In this document: piece by piece, positions 9,476-18,695 of the stretch
Layout: every line of letters starts with the position of its first letter
Position numbering within the stretch: position 1 is the first letter of the stretch
DNA from: Candidatus Methanogaster sp.
Lineage (GTDB): Archaea > Halobacteriota > Methanosarcinia > Methanosarcinales > Methanogasteraceae
NCBI GenBank assembly: GCA_003194445.1
Contig: PQXF01000003.1
Coordinates: forward strand, 1 to 64,000
Direction of reading: 5' to 3'
DNA: 64,000 nt
Translations under genes and position numbers: made by a program
Notes under the pieces: model-generated
Databases searched by the model: none
Told to the model about the DNA's origin: nothing
Seen by the model: only the letters and a program-made list of their open reading frames with translations

Positions 9476-10023
9476 TCTCCATCCATAAGCTTGAACCTTC
9501 CAAGAATAAATAAATTGCTCGAGCAATCCTCACAGACGCTCCAGATCCCGATTCAACACAGCAACCCACCACCATCTCGCCATATCAACAAGATCCTTGC
9601 TAAACTGCCCTGATACCCGGTAGACCCCTCTCTTATTCGTGATCATTCCGGAACCGAGCAGTTTGTCTCACACCCGCATAAAAAGAGGATCTGCTGACCC
9701 CCAACTCACGGAGCAGTTCTGCCCACTCGCTCGTCCGTATCGGATTTCCGGATGCCTCCCGTTCGAGGATCATCTCAAGGAAGCTCTGCCCCCGGATCGC
9801 AGTGCTCTCGTCCTGGAAGAGACGGCGCATCAGTTCATAGAACGGATCACGGGATGCAGTGACCCTCGTGTTTGCGTCCGATCTGATGATAAAACTGGTC
9901 GAGGTGCGCGGAGCATCCTTCACCAGTGTCATACTATAGTCGGGGTTTTTGCGTCTATGGATCTTCGCAGCACCGACCTCTCAAGATCGACATACTCATC
10001 ACGCAGCGTGTGGGCGATATGCG
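9476..10023 (-). repeat. Left copy of a ~545-bp direct repeat
   Basis: This segment is nearly identical to 10591-11137, starting at CTCCATCCATAAGCTTGAACC and ending in the DUF2551 tail sequence. It covers the 3' end of a DUF2551 gene, a whole HTH gene and the first bases of a small membrane ORF. The two copies bracket the HicAB genes. Recombination between them would delete or excise HicAB. Confidence 0.85.
9535..9932 (-). pseudogene. Frameshifted copy of the HTH gene
   Basis: The translation from ATG at 9932 matches the intact HTH protein at 10644-11045 residue for residue up to SRSSFY, then shifts frame. Comparing the copies, the left one reads GTTTGTCTCACACCCGC where the right one reads GTTTGTTCCGCATCGC, a net one-base gain. 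Downstream of the shift the old frame still encodes the rest of the protein ([14 protein letters not shown]-like end). It is a decayed duplicate without its own DUF2551 start; only about 90 bases of the DUF2551 3' end precede it. Confidence 0.8.
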
Positions 10024-10032
10024 TCTCACTCC

Positions 10033-10260
10033 CTAAAGCAGTTCGATCAGATCGTCCTTCTCAAGTCCGGTCTGTTGGAGAATGTCGAGAAGTGTGCCTT
10101 TTGCAAGTTCTCGATGCAATGGGACAACGGTTTTGTAGGTTCTTCCAGTGGTGATCTTTTGGAGTGATACATGACTGCCCCTCTGCCGCACTTCGATAAA
10201 ACCGACTCGTTTCAGTGCAGCTATAAGTTTTTTACCCGATATTATGGGGAGTTTATGCAT
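10033..10260 (-). CDS. hicA: HicA-type toxin (mRNA interferase)
   Basis: A 75-residue protein starting MHKLPIISGKKLIAALKR and carrying the HicA double-stranded-RNA-binding fold signature GFIEVRQRGSHVSLQK, in which the His of GSH is the catalytic residue. The length is normal for HicA (about 60-80). The start at 10260 is chosen because HicA proteins begin just before the KL-x(3)-SGK motif; it overlaps the end of the HicB frame by eight bases (ATGCATAA), showing coupled translation. HicA cleaves mRNA, and the upstream HicB neutralises it. All key residues look intact. Confidence 0.88.
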   Translation of the reverse strand: MHKLPIISGKKLIAALKRVGFIEVRQRGSHVSLQKITTGRTYKTVVPLHRELAKGTLLDILQQTGLEKDDLIELL

Positions 10261-10468
10261 GAGCAACTTCAACTGTGGTCCAGAACGGTGTGGAGGTCCC
10301 ACTATGCAGGTCATCTATCCCAAAACTCTCGATATAAAGATATATGGCTTCCTTGATGTTTGCCTGCGCTTCTTCAAGGGACTCGCCCTGAGAGGTCACA
10401 CCGAGCGCGGGGCATCTCGCAATAAAGAACTTGCCTTCCTTCACGATGGATACTATGAATGTTCCCAT
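10253..10468 (-). CDS. hicB: HicB-type antitoxin
   Basis: A 71-residue protein with the partial RNase-H-like HicB fold: FIVSIVKEGKFFIARCPALG, then TSQGESLEEAQANIKEAIYL. It is the short form without a separate C-terminal DNA-binding domain. GGAGGT lies just upstream of the ATG, a strong ribosome site. It comes first in the pair, the usual order when the antitoxin is made in excess, and overlaps HicA. It probably neutralises HicA by binding it; self-repression through another DNA-binding protein in the same operon is possible but not shown. Confidence 0.88.
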   Translation of the reverse strand: MGTFIVSIVKEGKFFIARCPALGVTSQGESLEEAQANIKEAIYLYIESFGIDDLHSGTSTPFWTTVEVAHA

Positions 10469-10485
10469 ATCGACCTCCGATTCTG

Positions 10486-10644
10486 TTATGGAGCTATTCT
10501 GACCCCGTTATAGATTAACCTTGCTCTTTGATCTCTTATGATATACAGGGTCCACAATCCCCATAGAAACCCCGCCGATAGAGCCAGAACTATTCTCCAT
10601 CCATAAGCTTGAACCTTCCAGGAATAAATAAATTGCTCGATCAT
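10486..10644 (-). CDS. Small single-span membrane protein (tentative)
   Basis: A 52-codon frame starting ATG at 10644, one base overlapping the HTH gene stop (TGATG), and ending 17 bases before HicB. It encodes one membrane-spanning segment (WRIVLALSAGFLWGLWTLYII) followed by a basic tail. The tight packing between HTH and HicB argues that it is translated. No family recognised. In the left repeat copy this frame runs out of homology after about 17 codons, so it has no second copy. Confidence 0.4.
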   Translation of the reverse strand: MIEQFIYSWKVQAYGWRIVLALSAGFLWGLWTLYIIRDQRARLIYNGVRIAP

Positions 10645-11137
10645 CACAGACGCTCCAGATCCCGATTCAACACAGCAACCCACCACCATCTCGCCATATC
10701 AACAAGATCCTTGCTAAACTGCCCTGATACCCGGTAGACCCCTTTCTTGTTCGTGATCATTCCGGAACCGAGCAGTTTGTTCCGCATCGCATAAAAAGAG
10801 GATCTGCTGACCCCCAACTCACGGAGCAGTTCTGCCCACTCGCTCGTCCGTATCGGATTTCCGGATGCCTCCCGTTCGAGGATCATCTCAAGGAAGCTCT
10901 GCCCCCTGATCGCAGTACTCTCGTCCTGGAAGAGACGGCGCATCAGTTCATAGAACGGATCGCGGGAAGCGGTGACCCTCGTGTTTGCGTCCGATCTGAT
11001 GATAAAACTGGTCGAGGTGCGCGGAGCATCCTTCACCAGTGTCATGCCGCATTCTGGGTTTTTGCGTCTATAGATCTTCGCAACACCGATCTCACAAGAT
11101 CAACATACTCATCACGCAGTGTGTAGACGATGTGCGT
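10591..11137 (-). repeat. Right copy of a ~545-bp direct repeat
   Basis: Partner of the segment at 9476-10023. In this copy the HTH gene is intact and continues into a full DUF2551 gene, so this is the functional, probably ancestral, copy. Confidence 0.85.
10644..11045 (-). CDS. Small HTH protein co-translated with DUF2551
   Basis: A 133-residue protein. Residues about 65-115 look like a winged helix: [32 protein letters not shown] with a following GVYRVSG wing. The N-terminal 60 residues contain DPFYELMRRLFQDESTAIRGQS, probably a dimerisation helix. The ATG overlaps the DUF2551 stop (ATGA), so the two are translationally coupled. It is likely a DNA-binding regulator of its own operon, perhaps of HicAB; inferred from position. 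A frameshifted duplicate lies at 9535-9932. Confidence 0.75.
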   Translation of the reverse strand: MTLVKDAPRTSTSFIIRSDANTRVTASRDPFYELMRRLFQDESTAIRGQSFLEMILEREASGNPIRTSEWAELLRELGVSRSSFYAMRNKLLGSGMITNKKGVYRVSGQFSKDLVDMARWWWVAVLNRDLERL

Positions 11138-11383
11138 CTTGTATGACTGCTTCTGCGCATGGAGAATGCCGAGTTTGGAGTGGATATATCCAACCATCGA
11201 TGCAACGGTCTTGTGGGTGACCTTGAATTTCTTAGAGAGGGAGTCGTGTAGAAGATCTACAGTTATCCGTTTGACCCTCAGTATGGTTTTCATAACGGCA
11301 TACCGAATACCATCGGCGTCCAGCTCAAGATACCGTTCCAATCGCCTCTTGATTTTTGTTCGAAATGAACTCATGCATACCAT
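11042..11383 (-). CDS. DUF2551-like archaeal winged-helix protein
   Basis: A 113-residue protein resembling DUF2551 of methanogens: RLERYLELDADGIRYAVMK at the start, then a winged-helix region (TVDLLHDSLSKKFKVTHKTVASMVGYIHSKLGIL) and a tail YTLRDEYVDLVRSVLRR. The family is restricted to methanogen-related archaea and is of unknown function; the fold suggests DNA binding. It is the first gene of the DUF2551-HTH-small ORF-HicB-HicA run. An ATG four codons in (MSSFRTKIK) is an alternative start. Confidence 0.75.
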   Translation of the reverse strand: MVCMSSFRTKIKRRLERYLELDADGIRYAVMKTILRVKRITVDLLHDSLSKKFKVTHKTVASMVGYIHSKLGILHAQKQSYKTHIVYTLRDEYVDLVRSVLRRSIDAKTQNAA

Positions 11384-11424
11384 CCCATAAATTATATCTC
11401 AAATATGTGGCACATATATCTCCA

Positions 11425-12693
11425 TCATAGTTGAGCGAATCTCGCTGCTTCACCAAGTTCCTCCTCGATCCTTATAAGTTGGTTGTACTTGGAGGTGCGC
11501 TCTGACCTGGCAGGTGCTCCGGTCTTTAGGAGATCAGCACCTATCGCAACAGCGACATCAGCGATCATTGAGTCGCATGTCTCGGCAGACCGGTGACTCA
11601 CCACAACCCGGTATCCGTTCCTGTGCGCCAGATATGCAGCATCAAACGCTTCAGATACCGTTCCGATCTGGTTTAACTTGAGTAGCAGCGCATTCGCAGC
11701 TCCGGTGTCGATCCCGCGCTGCAACCTCTCGATGTTGGTTACGAAGATGTCATCACCTATGATGACTCTGTCCGTTGCCGCGGTCAGTAGGGTAAAGTCC
11801 TGAAATGCCTCCTCGTGGAACGGATCCTCAAGTAAGAAGATCGGATATGTCTTTATCAGGTCAAGGTAGTAATCGACCATCTCGCTGCCGTCGAGTTTTG
11901 TACCGTCGATCAGGTACTTCCCGTCTTTGAAGAACTCGGATGCAGCGGCATCGACCCCAAGTGTGACCTCTGCTGTGGTATAGCCTGCCTCTTCGATGGC
12001 GGAAACGATCGCATCGAGCGCCTGACCCGTATGATTCATCGGCGGCGCATAACCGCCCTCATCGCCGACATTGCCTGCGCCCGATCCGTACTTCGCAGTC
12101 AGGATTCCTTTGAGTGTATGGTAGACCTCTGCCCCGATCCGTACTGCTTCCGCGCACGTCGGTGCGCCTTTCGGCTGGATCATGAACTCCTGGATCGCAA
12201 GGTCGTTTCCGGCATGTTCGCCCCCGTTTAAGACGTTCATGGTCGGGCAGGGCAGCACACACGCCCGGATGCCTCCCAGATACGCATACAATGGCAGACC
12301 CGCAGAATTCGCAGCAGCCTTTGCAGCAGCCATCGAGACACCGAGTATGGCATTCGCGCCAAGCTTCGACTTGTTCGGCGTGCCATCGAGACCGATCATC
12401 GTCTGATCGATCGCGCGCTGGCTCCGCACGTCCATGCCAATGATCTCATTTCTGAGTGCGGTATTCACGTTTTCAATCGCATTCAAAACGCCCTTCCCGC
12501 GATACCGATCACCGCCGTCCCGAAGTTCAAGCGCCTCGTTTGTGCCTGTCGATGCGCCTGAAGGAACGCCAGCGCGTCCAAATCCGCTTGGCGTCTCAAG
12601 ATCGACCTCAACTGTAGGATTCCCGCGTGAATCCAATATCTCTCTTGCGTGAATATATTCGATTGTGTATGGCAAGAATACCACCGTTTCCAC
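11425..12693 (-). CDS. eno: Enolase
   Basis: A 422-residue cytosolic enzyme of glycolysis/gluconeogenesis that interconverts 2-phosphoglycerate and phosphoenolpyruvate, with Mg2+. Family motifs in order: AREILDSRGNPTVEVD, SGASTGTNEALELRDG, GGEHAGNDLAIQEF, GDEGGYAPP, LEDPFHEEAF, GDDIFVTN, the catalytic Lys in LLKLNQIGT, SHRSAETCD and the second Lys in LKTGAPARSER. Length is normal. The annotated ATG gives an N-terminal extension of a few residues before TIEYIHAREI, where most enolases begin; a GTG four codons or a TTG seven codons in is possible. Divergent from hppA. Confidence 0.96.
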   Translation of the reverse strand: METVVFLPYTIEYIHAREILDSRGNPTVEVDLETPSGFGRAGVPSGASTGTNEALELRDGGDRYRGKGVLNAIENVNTALRNEIIGMDVRSQRAIDQTMIGLDGTPNKSKLGANAILGVSMAAAKAAANSAGLPLYAYLGGIRACVLPCPTMNVLNGGEHAGNDLAIQEFMIQPKGAPTCAEAVRIGAEVYHTLKGILTAKYGSGAGNVGDEGGYAPPMNHTGQALDAIVSAIEEAGYTTAEVTLGVDAAASEFFKDGKYLIDGTKLDGSEMVDYYLDLIKTYPIFLLEDPFHEEAFQDFTLLTAATDRVIIGDDIFVTNIERLQRGIDTGAANALLLKLNQIGTVSEAFDAAYLAHRNGYRVVVSHRSAETCDSMIADVAVAIGADLLKTGAPARSERTSKYNQLIRIEEELGEAARFAQL

Positions 12694-12823
12694 GATTGTA
12701 TTTCAAGTATTTTAGGTTTCTGGTATTTAACGCTGACGGACTGTGATCGACACATTCATATTGTATGGCATTCATCCAATAATAAAATACAAACTAAAAT
12801 ACAAACAGGAGAGATAGTTAGAA

Positions 12824-14866
12824 ATGGACAACACATTATATCTTGCGCCCGTGGCAGGCATTATCAGTCTGGTGTTTGCGGGCGTGTTTGCGTATCTCGT
12901 TTTGAAACAACCAACTGGTACAAAAGAGATGCAGGCGATCGCATCGGCAATACAAGAGGGTGCGATGGCGTATCTGAACCGCCAGTATAAAACGGTTGCA
13001 ATCGTTGCGATCATACTGGCTGCCCTGATGTATACCCTGCTCGATGACGGTGTAAAGATCGCTTTCGGATTCCTTGTCGGCGCAGCAGCGTCCGCGCTGG
13101 CGGGATACATCGGCATGAACGTCTCGGTTCGCGCGAATGTGAGAACCGCAAACGCTGCAAAGGACGGTCTCGAAAAGGCACTATCCATTGCGTTTCGTGG
13201 CGGCGCGGTGACCGGGCTTGCCGTGGTCGGTCTTGCACTGCTCGGCACAAGCGGGTTTTACATACTGTACGGCGGAGAGCCGGCAGACGTTGATCTGATC
13301 GTAGGCTTTGCCTTTGGCGCAAGTCTGATCAGCCTCTTTGCGAGGGTCGGAGGTGGGATCTACACGAAAGCCGCTGACGTCGGCGCGGATCTCGTCGGCA
13401 AGGTGGAGGCAGGAATCCCGGAGGATGACCCCAGAAACGCGGCTGTGATTGCTGATAATGTCGGGGATAATGTAGGGGACTGCGCGGGCATGGGCGCTGA
13501 TCTCTTCGAGACGTATGTGGTCACATCGCTTGCTGCGATGCTTCTTGGAGCAATTGTGGTCGCACAATATCCAAATGCGGTCACGTATCCGCTGATTCTT
13601 GGATCGGTCGCGATTCTTGCATCGATACTTGCTATATTCTGCGTCAGACTCGGCAAGAGCAAGAACATCATGCACGCCCTATACAAGGGTGTGGCGGCAG
13701 CGGCACTGATCTGTCTTGTGGCGTTTTATTTCGTTACCGACTGGATGATGGGAGACATCAGATTCTGGTATGCGTCGATCGTCGGGGTTGTGATCATGGT
13801 GTTGATCGTGATCATCACCGAGTATTACACTGCACTTAATTTCAGACCTGTGAAGGCGGTAGCACGCGCAGCTGAGACCGGTGCAGGCACAAATATCATA
13901 TCAGGGCTAGCTATTGGTCTCGAAAGCACGGCGATGCCTGTTATCGTGATCTGTGCAGGCATCCTGGCAGCGTTTGCCGTGGTTGGTGGTCTTGCAGATC
14001 CTGCGATGGGGTTATACGGCATTGCGATAGCTGCGGCTGCGATGCTCTCCACGACAGGGATCATCGTTGCCCTCGATTCATACGGACCGATCACTGACAA
14101 CGCAGGTGGTATCGCAGAGATGGCTTCGCTTCCATCGAGCACCAGGGACATAACCGATCAACTCGATGCCGTCGGAAACACCACAAAGGCGGTGACGAAA
14201 GGATATGCGATAGGATCAGCCGCTCTTGGAGCACTTGCGCTCTTTGCCGATTACAGGCACAAGGTAGGGCTTGATATTGGCGAACTCGGTCTTGACAACC
14301 CGCTGGTACTGGTTGGGCTCTTTATCGGAGGACTCCTTCCGTTCCTGTTCAGCGCAGTTACGATGAATGCGGTAGGGAAAGCCGCTTTTAAGATCGTGGA
14401 AGAGGTAAGAAGGCAGTTTCGGGAGATCCCCGGAATCATGGAAGGGACAACAAAGCCGGAGTACGGAAAAGCGGTCGACATCGTGACAAAAGCAGCGATC
14501 AACTCGATGGTGGTCCCGGGAATCCTTGCAATCGGCGTTCCCTTAATTGTTGGGATCCTGCTCGGCAAGGTTGCGCTCGGCGGTTTTCTGATCGGGATTA
14601 TCGTTGTCGGGCTTTTGATGGCGCTATTTATGGCAAACAGCGGCGCTGCATGGGACAACGCCAAGAAGTTAATCGAGGACGGTGCGCATGGCGGCAAAGG
14701 CTCTGAGGCACACAAGGCAGCGGTCGTTGGTGATACTGTCGGTGATCCGTTCAAGGACACGTCAGGACCTGCGCTAAATCCACTTATTAAGGTGGTCAAC
14801 ATCATCGCGATACTCTTCGCGACTATGTTTGGGACCGGGCTTCTGTTCGGAGGAGGAATCCTCTGA
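12824..14866 (+). CDS. hppA: Membrane-bound K+-independent H+-pyrophosphatase
   Basis: A 680-residue integral membrane enzyme with about 16 spans that couples hydrolysis of pyrophosphate to ion export. The active-site motifs are intact: [20 protein letters not shown] and [20 protein letters not shown]. The GNTTKA motif carries Lys at residue 455; Lys here (instead of Ala) is the known hallmark of the K+-independent, proton-pumping subfamily. The start is ATG with GGAG about 14 bases upstream. It recycles pyrophosphate from biosynthesis for energy conservation, which fits an energy-limited methanogen or methanotroph. A T-rich run (14874-14881) follows the stop and may end transcription. Confidence 0.95.
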   Translation: MDNTLYLAPVAGIISLVFAGVFAYLVLKQPTGTKEMQAIASAIQEGAMAYLNRQYKTVAIVAIILAALMYTLLDDGVKIAFGFLVGAAASALAGYIGMNVSVRANVRTANAAKDGLEKALSIAFRGGAVTGLAVVGLALLGTSGFYILYGGEPADVDLIVGFAFGASLISLFARVGGGIYTKAADVGADLVGKVEAGIPEDDPRNAAVIADNVGDNVGDCAGMGADLFETYVVTSLAAMLLGAIVVAQYPNAVTYPLILGSVAILASILAIFCVRLGKSKNIMHALYKGVAAAALICLVAFYFVTDWMMGDIRFWYASIVGVVIMVLIVIITEYYTALNFRPVKAVARAAETGAGTNIISGLAIGLESTAMPVIVICAGILAAFAVVGGLADPAMGLYGIAIAAAAMLSTTGIIVALDSYGPITDNAGGIAEMASLPSSTRDITDQLDAVGNTTKAVTKGYAIGSAALGALALFADYRHKVGLDIGELGLDNPLVLVGLFIGGLLPFLFSAVTMNAVGKAAFKIVEEVRRQFREIPGIMEGTTKPEYGKAVDIVTKAAINSMVVPGILAIGVPLIVGILLGKVALGGFLIGIIVVGLLMALFMANSGAAWDNAKKLIEDGAHGGKGSEAHKAAVVGDTVGDPFKDTSGPALNPLIKVVNIIAILFATMFGTGLLFGGGIL

Positions 14867-15195
14867 ACAGTCTCTTTTTTTCTGGACGAAAAACCGTGTC
14901 GTGAACCTCGGAAGGTTCATATATTTTAGTATCTTCTGAACCCGGGTTTTGGAAAACCACTGGATAACAGAGGAACACATAGAAAAACAGGAACTTTCTA
15001 TTATTTTCTGGGGAGAAGTCGAATTTTGTAGTATCCAATCATCCTGAAAATGCGCTCAACATTCCTACCAGCGTGTGCCGGCAACGGGTGGACGTCTCTG
15101 CTATCGGGCAGGCAATCGCGAACATTTGAGAATCCTCACCCGCGTCAATTTCCTGTGGTTAAAGTATACCACCGGCAATCACTATATTGATCCCC
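14867..15195. other. Intergenic region, 329 bases
   Basis: Begins with a T-rich stretch after hppA that could act as an archaeal terminator. GTTAAAGTATA near 15157-15167 could be the TATA element of the following MerR-like gene. I see no gene or RNA here. Confidence 0.4.
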
Positions 15196-16041
15196 ATGAA
15201 CGAATCAGACGGATTTATCGGCATCGGAACCTTCTCGATGATCACCAGACTGACCAGGCGAGCCCTCCGGTTGTACGATGAGAAAGGCTTGCTGACTCCT
15301 GCAAGAAGGGAGATAACGGGTTACAGGCAGTACGCCTACCAGCAGATACGGAGAGGTATCCAACTAAAGCGCCTTTCCGATCTTGGTTTCGGCATCCGGG
15401 AGATGAGGGAGATTATGGACGCTCTGGACGGACTTGCAGATGAGGCGCGGCTTGATATCATCCTTGAGAAGAGGCTTAAGGATGTGAGTGTCGAGATATG
15501 CCGTCTTGAGAAGATCAAGGGATCGTTACTGACCAGGAGTTTCCTGGAGGTGGTCTACTTGGATAAGAACGAACCAACTGTAAAGGATGTGCCCGATCAG
15601 AGGGTAGTTAGCAGAAGGGAGAAAGGGACGTATCAGGACGTGATACCACACCTCATGAATGATCTCATGAAAACGGTCTTCGGTCCTGAGAACCAGCGGG
15701 CGCAGGTGAAGTGCACCGGCATGCCCATAACAATCTACCACGACAACGAATATAAGGAGACGGATGCGGACATCGAGGTTGCGTTCCCGATATCAGGGAG
15801 CATCACTGTGGGTCCCGAGTACGACGTGAAGACACTGGAAGGGAGGAGAGTCGTCTCCTACATCCACAAGGGTCCGTATCAGGATGTGGGCGTGGCTCAC
15901 GAGGTAATTCACGAATACATGGCGAGAGAGGGGCTTAAAGTGGCAGATGTCTGCCGCGAGGTCTACTTAAACGACCCGAATGAGACGCCTGAGGAAGAGC
16001 TGCTTACAGAGATACAGGTGCCAGTGACAGTGACGGCGTAG
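15196..16041 (+). CDS. MerR-type regulator with GyrI-like sensor domain
   Basis: A 281-residue protein of BmrR-like layout. Residues about 8-75 are a MerR winged helix: IGTFSMITRLTRRALRLYDEKG, GYRQYAYQQIRRGIQLKRL, GFGIREMREI. Residues 85-110 are the coiled-coil linker. Residues about 125-280 are a GyrI-like small-molecule-binding domain (DQRVVSRREKGTYQDV; GRRVVSYIHKGPYQDV). By family knowledge it activates transcription from a promoter with an over-long spacer when bound to a hydrophobic ligand; in archaea the mode may differ. The ATG at 15196 is preferred over a TTG at 15187. No efflux pump gene is adjacent. Confidence 0.85.
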   Translation: MNESDGFIGIGTFSMITRLTRRALRLYDEKGLLTPARREITGYRQYAYQQIRRGIQLKRLSDLGFGIREMREIMDALDGLADEARLDIILEKRLKDVSVEICRLEKIKGSLLTRSFLEVVYLDKNEPTVKDVPDQRVVSRREKGTYQDVIPHLMNDLMKTVFGPENQRAQVKCTGMPITIYHDNEYKETDADIEVAFPISGSITVGPEYDVKTLEGRRVVSYIHKGPYQDVGVAHEVIHEYMAREGLKVADVCREVYLNDPNETPEEELLTEIQVPVTVTA

Positions 16042-16042
16042 C

Positions 16043-16067
16043 ACGGGGGACCCACCCCCGTTTTTTT
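16043..16067 (+). terminator. Stem-loop with T-run after the MerR-like gene
   Basis: ACGGGGG pairs perfectly with CCCCCGT across a five-base loop and is followed by seven T residues, two bases after the stop codon. It looks like an intrinsic terminator. Confidence 0.7.
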
Positions 16068-16175
16068 GATAGAGATATTTTATGAAGATACGATCAAGAG
16101 GGGAGTAAGAAGTGGATATGCCGCATATATATGAAATTCCGAACCCCGCCTTCGGAAAGGAAAATATGTAATATT

Positions 16176-16538
16176 ATGAAACTAACAGAAGAACAAGGAG
16201 ATAAAAATTATGAAAAAATAAGCAAAATTAAAGTGGGGATTGTTTTCGGCATAATTGCCGGAGTAATCGATGTGATACCGATGATTTTCCAGAAACTGAC
16301 ATGGGATGCAAATTTATCGGCATTTTCATTATGGGTAATCGCAGGTTTCATGATTGCGACATCGAACCTAAGGATCAATGGCGCGTTAAAAGGGATTTTA
16401 ATCTCCTTTTTGCTGCTTATACCTTCAGCAGTAATAATTGGTTGGCACCAACCAGCAAGTTTGATTCCAATTGTCATAATGACTCCAATTTTAGGTAGTT
16501 TATTGGGTTATTTTATATCCCACATTCCGCAAGCGTAA
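16176..16538 (+). CDS. Small four-span membrane protein, unknown
   Basis: A 120-residue protein starting MKLTEEQGDKNYEKISK, followed by four hydrophobic segments (VGIVFGIIAGVIDVIPMIF; FSLWVIAGFMIATS; GILISFLLLIPSAVIIG; LIPIVIMTPILGSLLGYFI). An upstream in-frame ATG at 16131 gives 15 more residues, but the shorter form is preferred because GGAAAGG precedes it and the extension is basic and unlike a membrane-protein start. No family recognised. It follows a terminator, so it is probably transcribed on its own. Confidence 0.7.
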   Translation: MKLTEEQGDKNYEKISKIKVGIVFGIIAGVIDVIPMIFQKLTWDANLSAFSLWVIAGFMIATSNLRINGALKGILISFLLLIPSAVIIGWHQPASLIPIVIMTPILGSLLGYFISHIPQA

Positions 16539-16767
16539 TTTGGAATTCTAACATTTCAGAATCTCGTTTTAGAGGATGATATTTTCCATACGGAATTATT
16601 TTATGCCAACGGCTCCGCTCGCATGCTCATAGTCACGAATTACGCTAATCAGACGAATAGCATGAATCTATGTGGCAACATCTACCGTATTCGTGTCATT
16701 TGGGTCATTGGTCCCACGCGGGCGGAAACCTGCACCATTATGTACTCCTGCGCACACATAACCAACC

Positions 16768-18096
16768 ATGACCTGCCTGATCTTCGATCCGTTCATGGGC
16801 GCATCCGGGGACATGATCATCGCTTCCTTAATCGATCTTGGAGCCAATTCCGCACGCATCAGAGAGATCATGGAATCAGTAGCGCCAGTCACCGTGGATA
16901 TCGGAAGGACTACGAAGAACGGGATCTCTGCAACCCGGGTCCGCGTGTCAGAGACCACAGACAAATCCGAAACCAGCACATATCCTGCGATCGCAAGCGA
17001 TATCAGGTCGTCAGGATTGCCAGACCCCATCGTTAGAGACGCGCTCGCCATCTTCAGCCGCATCGCCTCGGCAGAATCGAGGGTTCATGGTGTAAGCGAG
17101 GACGAACTCCATCTCCACGAACTCGGGCAGGCGGATGCCATAGCAGACGTGGTCGGCGCATCTACTGCGATCCACGATCTTGCGCCTTCTCGGGTCTTTT
17201 GCGCCCGGATCGTTGCGGGCAGGGGTTTTGTGGATACTGCGCACGGAAGATGCCCGGTGCCAGCACCAGCCACGCTTGGGATCCTTGCAGGTTCCGTGCT
17301 TTCGTGGGAGTACGGGAGCATCGAGCACGAATTGCTGACCCCGACCGGTGCCGCGATACTCGCGCATCTGGTAGGTCAGGCAGAACCCGGTGGTAGTGGC
17401 GGCAACAGTGGTAGTAGTAGTACTGGTGGTGGTGGTAGTGGCGGCGGATGCGTCGCAACCGGTATCGGATATGGGGCGGGGAAAGCGGATCTCGAGATTC
17501 CGAACGTGTTGCGTGTCATCCGGTGCGAAGATGAGCGCCGGGGTCAGGAGCTGGGGAAGGGACATGTTCAAGGTCATGTTCCGGGCAGTGGTGCGGGTGC
17601 GGATATATGGCGGGGCGGGGATGCGTCCTTCTGGCGGGATACTGTCGAGGTGCTCGAGACGTCGGTCGATGACGTGACCGGCGAGGTACTTGGCAACCTG
17701 ATCGATGAACTGATGGCGTTTGGAGCGCATGACGCGATCATAATCCCTGCGACGATGAAGAAAGGACGGAGCGGGCATCTGATCCAGGTGATCGTAAAAC
17801 CCGGGGACGCGGCACGGATCGCACAGAGGATCATCAAGGAGACCGGTTCGCTTGGCGTGCGGATATCACCCACCAAGCACAGGTTGATCGCAAAGCGGAA
17901 GATGGAGTCGGTCAGGATCGAGATCGATGGCACGGAGTGGGATGCCGCGGTCAAGATAGCGACCGATGAAGGCGGCTGTATCTTTTCCATATCAGCCGAG
18001 TTTGAGGATGCGAAGACGATTGCGCAGGAGACTGGCGTGCCTGTGCGCGAGGTGATGCGCAGGATTGTGGATCTTGCATGGATCACCCTTGTTTGA
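16768..18096 (+). CDS. larC: LarC-like nickel-insertion protein
   Basis: A 442-residue protein of the LarC family, which inserts nickel into the pyridinium bisthiocarboxylate mononucleotide cofactor in a CTP-dependent way. Motifs: FDPFMGASGDMIIASLIDLG at the start, HLHELGQADAIADVVG near 115-130, VDTAHGRCPVPAPATL near 155-170, ELLTPTGAAIL near 188-198, and the C-terminal ETSVDDVTGEVLG region. It is odd in carrying a pure Gly/Ser/Thr stretch at about residues 208-227, where the family has a short His-rich or variable linker between N- and C-terminal halves. No larB or larE is adjacent. In methane-metabolising archaea, which use nickel heavily, the substrate may be the Lar cofactor or another nickel centre; unproven. 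Confidence 0.88.
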   Translation: MTCLIFDPFMGASGDMIIASLIDLGANSARIREIMESVAPVTVDIGRTTKNGISATRVRVSETTDKSETSTYPAIASDIRSSGLPDPIVRDALAIFSRIASAESRVHGVSEDELHLHELGQADAIADVVGASTAIHDLAPSRVFCARIVAGRGFVDTAHGRCPVPAPATLGILAGSVLSWEYGSIEHELLTPTGAAILAHLVGQAEPGGSGGNSGSSSTGGGGSGGGCVATGIGYGAGKADLEIPNVLRVIRCEDERRGQELGKGHVQGHVPGSGAGADIWRGGDASFWRDTVEVLETSVDDVTGEVLGNLIDELMAFGAHDAIIIPATMKKGRSGHLIQVIVKPGDAARIAQRIIKETGSLGVRISPTKHRLIAKRKMESVRIEIDGTEWDAAVKIATDEGGCIFSISAEFEDAKTIAQETGVPVREVMRRIVDLAWITLV

Positions 18097-18695
18097 CCAT
18101 ACGTGACAAGATGACACTGTGGCGTCATTTTGAGGTTGGATTTTGTAAGTTCAAATCGGTGTCTATGAATGGGTATACCACAAAATAACCATTTCCTCGC
18201 CCTTATGGGCTTCACTCTGTCCGTCATATTGTAGTGCAACGTTCCCGGCTATGTACCACTACCACTTTTCGGTAGGAAAACCCATATCCAAAATATAAAA
18301 GAAGATAATGTATTTATTTCTTGGATTTAAATATGATTCGATGGAAGACCTCCTTATAGCATTGTTTTATGGATTTAAAAGAGACTATCCAGTTATTCTT
18401 GAAGATTCCCCCACCATCTTGGTAAATAATTGAGACCGGGTGTTACGATAACGTAACTCCGGGAATGGGGCGATTTTGTCTCTATCGACTGACCAGTATC
18501 TCCTTTTCGACGATATCTGCATATAAACAGCTACAATATCAACCCTTAAATCTACACACTTTCCATTTTTTACTTTTTATGTGCCTAACGCAAGACTAAA
18601 AGTTAGATGAGTAAGATCAAGAGTGTAGGGTACGCGACTGAGCAGGAATTGCTGCACAATCAATGCGTTGCCTGCGCACATAATCATTCGACGTG
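18097..18695. other. Intergenic region, ~600 bases
   Basis: AT-rich from about 18280. A 41-codon frame at 18309-18434 (starting MYLFLGFKYDSMEDLL) is open on the plus strand but has no ribosome site and no recognised family. Nothing else found. Confidence 0.35.

Noticed and set aside
9208-9486. 92-codon minus-strand frame with a hydrophobic stretch
   Set aside because: It overlaps the AAA/DUF4143 gene end by about 100 bases, starts inside the repeat copy in a different frame from the intact small ORF, and has no ribosome site.
17162-17778. Long minus-strand frames opposite larC
   Set aside because: They are rich in His, Tyr, Arg and Thr repeats and mirror the Gly/Ser codons of LarC; shadows of the real gene.
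18309-18434. 41-codon plus-strand frame in the gap after larC
   Set aside because: No ribosome site, no family and no neighbour support.
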